Source: Anaerolineae bacterium
GTDB taxonomy: Bacteria; Chloroflexota; Anaerolineae; Aggregatilineales; Phototrophicaceae
Length of the DNA: 36,631 nt
Reading direction: 5' to 3'
Assembly: GCA_019912985.1 (NCBI GenBank)
Contig: JAIOHN010000880.1
Coordinates: 1-36,631 of the forward strand
Below the pieces are notes generated by a model that did no database searches, was not told the DNA's origin, and saw only the letters and a program-made list of their open reading frames with translations. The position numbers and the translations under genes are program-made. Numbering within the stretch: position 1 is the stretch's first letter; every line of letters starts with the position of its first letter. Positions 34,192 to 36,631 of this stretch are shown here, in pieces.

Positions 34192-35490
34192 TTATTGATA
34201 GTGTGGCAGCCAATCACCGTGGGCTTCGATCAGATCATCCACCAGGGACCAGATTTGATCGAGGCTGAGTTCAGCAGCGGTGTGCGGGTCCAGCATCGCC
34301 GCATGATAGATGTGTTCGCGCTTGCAGGTCAGCGCGGCTTCCACCGTAAGCGCCTGCACATTGATATTGGTTTGCATCAGCGCGGCCAGATGCGGTGGCA
34401 GGGAGCCAATCTTGGTGGGCTGCACGCCGTTTTTGTCGATCAGGCAGGGAACTTCCACACAGCAGCCTTCTGGCAGATTGTCGATCAAGCCACGGTTGGG
34501 GACATTGCCATAAATGACACAGGGGTCGCCACTTTCCATGCTGCGGATAATCTGCGACCCATATTCCATACTGCGCTTGACTTCCAGCTTTTCATCGGGA
34601 TCTTCCATCCGGTCGCGCAACTTCTGCCAGCCCGCGATCTGGTTCTCGCAGCGGGTGATGTACTCATCCAGCGGGATATTAAATGCCTCGATGAGATCAG
34701 GCCGGTCACGCTTGATAAACCACGGCACATATTCGCTGAAGTGCTCGCTGGACTCCGTGACGAAATATCCGAGGCGATTGAACATCTCGTAACGCACCAG
34801 ATTCCAATCCGGCGCGCGCCCGTCATCGTACACTTTGCGAATTTCGGGATAGAGATTCTGCCCATCACGCTCGAATGTCAGGTAAAACGCCATGTGGTTG
34901 ATGCCTGCGCAGACGTAGTTAATTTCGTCTTCCGGCACACCAATATCGTGGGCGAGCTGATGCGCAGTTCCCTGCACACTGTGACACAGACCCACTGTCT
35001 TGATATTGCTGCCGCGATCAATCGCCCAGCAGTTCATCGCCATCGGATTCACATAGTTGAGATGCATTACATCCGGGCAAACCTGCTCCATATCCTGTGT
35101 CATTTCCAGAAAGACACGGATGGTCCGCAGGCCGCGCATGATGCCACCAATCCCCAGCGTGTCGGCAATGGTCTGACGCAGGCCGTACTTCTTGGGGATT
35201 TCAAAGTCAGTTACTGTCCCCGGCTTGTACCCGGCGATCTGAAACATGCTGATAGCATAGTCTGCGCCTTCCAGCGCCTTACGCCGGTCCGTGGTCGCTT
35301 CGATGGTGGGATTCGCGCCGACTGTCTCGGCCACCTTATGGGCCACCACATTCGATGTCTTCAGGCGTTCATCATCAATATCGAAAAGCGTGATCGTGGA
35401 ATCAGCCAATTCTGAATAACTGAGAATATCCCCCAGTAAATTTTTTGCAAAAACTGTGCTGCCTGCCCCGATGAAGGTTATTTTTGGCAT
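34192..35490 (-). CDS. Glycoside hydrolase family 4, probable alpha-galactosidase (MelA-like)
   Basis: 432 residues. GH4 enzymes use NAD+ and Mn2+ in an oxidation-elimination mechanism. The N-terminal GAGSTVFAKNLLGDIL (8-23) binds NAD; the metal ligands are C169 (GLCHSVQGT) and H199 (GINHMAFY); LNYVNPMA at 144-151 belongs to the sugar site. The C-H-S pattern favours the alpha-galactosidase branch, and galT and galK in the same run support galactose as the product. AGAGGT precedes the ATG and a good -10 box lies 60 bases upstream. It would cleave imported alpha-galactosides such as melibiose or raffinose-type sugars in the cytosol. No transporter for it is in this operon. Confidence 0.92.
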   Translation of the reverse strand: MPKITFIGAGSTVFAKNLLGDILSYSELADSTITLFDIDDERLKTSNVVAHKVAETVGANPTIEATTDRRKALEGADYAISMFQIAGYKPGTVTDFEIPKKYGLRQTIADTLGIGGIMRGLRTIRVFLEMTQDMEQVCPDVMHLNYVNPMAMNCWAIDRGSNIKTVGLCHSVQGTAHQLAHDIGVPEDEINYVCAGINHMAFYLTFERDGQNLYPEIRKVYDDGRAPDWNLVRYEMFNRLGYFVTESSEHFSEYVPWFIKRDRPDLIEAFNIPLDEYITRCENQIAGWQKLRDRMEDPDEKLEVKRSMEYGSQIIRSMESGDPCVIYGNVPNRGLIDNLPEGCCVEVPCLIDKNGVQPTKIGSLPPHLAALMQTNINVQALTVEAALTCKREHIYHAAMLDPHTAAELSLDQIWSLVDDLIEAHGDWLPHYQ

Positions 35491-35750
35491 TTTGACCTCT
35501 TTGTGGTTTTATTCAGCCCTGTTCAGGCTGCGATCGAAGTATCGTTGCTATTATACCCTGTGCGCTCCGTGTGTCGTCAGTAAATAGTCACCTCTATGGT
35601 GCATCAATGGGTTCTTATAGAGGACTTAATACAGCTTGAGTAGTGTCTTAACACCGGCCTGTTATAGTGCTGCTCATAGAGACCTGAGACCTCTGTGTGT
35701 AGCTGGCTTTATAGAAAGCGCCGCCCCCATACCCTCGGCGGCGTTTTCGT
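35491..35750. other. Intergenic region between the GH4 operon and the right-edge gene
   Basis: 260 bases holding the GH4 promoter on the minus strand and, at its right end, a GC hairpin with a T-tract on the plus strand. The part between (about 35640-35715) has a possible plus-strand promoter (TTGAGT, then TGTTAT 18 bases later) but no coding frame, so a short RNA is conceivable. No tRNA fold was found. Confidence 0.4.
35550..35555 (-). promoter_or_regulatory. Promoter -10 box of the galactoside operon
   Basis: The minus strand reads GGGTATAATAG, a perfect TATAAT, about 60 bases before the GH4 ATG. A CTGACG string lies 19 bases upstream as a loose -35. This is the best -10 match found ahead of an operon here. 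Confidence 0.6.
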
Positions 35751-35752
35751 TT
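35719..35752 (+). terminator. Terminator-like hairpin near the right-edge gene
   Basis: CGCCGCC (35719-35725) pairs with GGCGGCG (35737-35743), followed on the plus strand by TTTTCGTTT. It also sits just after the minus-strand stop at 35751, where the tract is weaker, so it may serve both strands. Confidence 0.6.
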
Positions 35753-36631
35753 ATGTTTGCGGCACAAATTGCGGCGTGCCAGCGAATAACTTGGCGTAAG
35801 GTGACGCTCGCAGCTCCTCTACAAAAACCCGGTGCGTCTCTAACATGCTGCGGCGTATATCCGCCAGCGTAATCGGTTTCCACTCCCCTGCTTCCGCCTT
35901 CTCCTTTTCACGGCGCAGGTGAGCAATGATGAAACCCGCCGAATTGTGAACATCACTCAGGCTTTCCAGCGCTGCCAGCGCCCCTTCAACCTGTTCTGCA
36001 CCATACTCCTCTACCAGCGCCTTTGTTCGCCCTCTTGTCAGCGAATGCGCTGAGTCGCGCTCATACACCACTCGATAAAGCCTTTCGGCTGCACCCTCCG
36101 TCTGAGGTGCGTTTGTTGTGCTTGACGGCGATAACTGCGACGATTTTTCGAGCTTGCGCGCTTTCTTCAGCGACTGCCACCATTGTTTACAACTTTTGAC
36201 ATCCTGCCAGATTTGCGCAGGGATAACCCGCCAGTGTTTTTCACCACAACGGCGGCAGCAGCCAGGTTCTTCACTGCGAACATGCCAGTTCAGGCATTGA
36301 TCGCATAACCAGAAGTGCTTTTCAGCTTCCAGCTCGGCTGGCTCTGGGGCGAGTGACGGTGTTGGGGTTGAAATCTGATCAGGCTGAACATCATTATTGT
36401 GAATATTTTCACATTCGATTACGCCTGGGCCTTGATTATCCTGGGCAATCGCGTCGCAGCAAACCTCTGTCTGCGGCCATTTTTCGATCATCTGTTCTAC
36501 AGTATAGAAGTTCCAGCACTGATATTTCAGCACCAATCGCTTTTTCTGATGCAGCAGCCGCATCGCGACCGACCGAATCGCTGGATAACGCTTTCCATCT
36601 CCGGTTTCGAGAAATGTGCCTAACTCTGACC
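35751..36631 (-). CDS. Zinc-finger protein, possibly replication-related (partial, N-terminus off the window)
   Basis: The frame is open from the right edge to the stop, 292 residues visible; the first in-window ATG (36563) lies within plausible coding sequence (ELGTFLETGDGKRYPAIRSVA precedes it), so the true start is probably outside. A Cys cluster CDQC...CCRRCGEKHW (about 88-111 from that ATG) looks like a zinc ribbon. The C-terminal half is helical and charged, and its HNSAGFIIAHLRRE motif recalls the NPAGFI-LR motif of DnaD-like and plasmid/phage replication proteins. No enzyme motif is seen. A DNA-binding role is inferred; membership of a named family is not established. Confidence 0.6.
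   Translation of the reverse strand, partial: SELGTFLETGDGKRYPAIRSVAMRLLHQKKRLVLKYQCWNFYTVEQMIEKWPQTEVCCDAIAQDNQGPGVIECENIHNNDVQPDQISTPTPSLAPEPAELEAEKHFWLCDQCLNWHVRSEEPGCCRRCGEKHWRVIPAQIWQDVKSCKQWWQSLKKARKLEKSSQLSPSSTTNAPQTEGAAERLYRVVYERDSAHSLTRGRTKALVEEYGAEQVEGALAALESLSDVHNSAGFIIAHLRREKEKAEAGEWKPITLADIRRSMLETHRVFVEELRASPYAKLFAGTPQFVPQT

Noticed and set aside
34174-35415. 413-codon plus-strand frame inside the GH4 gene
   Set aside because: Antisense shadow of a well-supported GH4 enzyme.
1-36631. tRNA, rRNA, IS elements and CRISPR arrays
   Set aside because: No cloverleaf, transposase, terminal inverted repeat or regularly spaced repeat was recognised; a covariance-model scan would be the decisive test.

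Overview
The window looks like a chromosomal segment of a Chloroflexota (Anaerolineae-like) bacterium. This is inferred from moderate-to-high GC, Thr/Pro-rich stalks on FHA/PKD/LysM proteins, many carbohydrate genes with LplA/B/C-type ABC parts, GH4 and beta-helix glycosidases, and a SpoIIAA-like protein of a type I associate with that phylum. No rRNA, tRNA, IS element, prophage or CRISPR array was seen. The two genes at the ends run off the window.

Layout: (1) 1-7.7 kb is an FHA-domain island. Two paralogous minus-strand membrane proteins have a cytoplasmic FHA domain and extracytoplasmic stalk; one ends in LysM plus two PKD domains, the other in an Ig-like domain and a second membrane segment. 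Next come a plus-strand TauE/SafE permease, an FHA-Cys-motif protein, an FHA-flavoprotein fusion and a four-helix membrane protein, closed by a strong terminator. (2) 7.7-8.4 kb holds an overlapping HNH nuclease/small protein pair. (3) 8.5-10.1 kb is malate synthase A. (4) 10.2-14.6 kb is a tight plus-strand cassette: uronate-dehydrogenase-like enzyme, acetamidase/formamidase-like enzyme, an SDR lacking the catalytic lysine, and a tandem alpha/beta hydrolase. (5) 14.7-19.5 kb (minus) is a LacI regulator followed by a Tat-exported solute-binding protein and two sugar permeases. (6) 19.6-21.7 kb (plus) holds an uncharacterised probably helical-barrel protein and a PhyH-type dioxygenase, divergent from lacI. 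(7) 21.8-22.2 kb is a SpoIIAA-like protein. (8) 22.3-27.6 kb has a beta-helix glycosidase-like protein and xylulokinase (minus), divergent from a Gfo/Idh/MocA oxidoreductase, with a perfect LacI-type operator between. (9) 27.6-29.5 kb has an exported WD40-like protein and an Imm11-like immunity protein. (10) 29.6-35.5 kb is a minus-strand galactoside operon: GH4 alpha-galactosidase, AI-2E/PerM transporter, an unknown protein, galT and galK, with promoter and terminator visible. (11) The right edge has a partial zinc-finger protein that may be replication-related.

Together, regions 4-6, 8 and 10 describe uptake and catabolism of plant- or polysaccharide-derived sugars: oligosaccharide import, de-esterification and glycosidic cleavage, then entry through xylulose-5-phosphate, galactose-1-phosphate and possibly aldarate routes. 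The FHA island is the least explained part and the best candidate for an undescribed system. All functions are read from motifs and family memory; no database search was possible.
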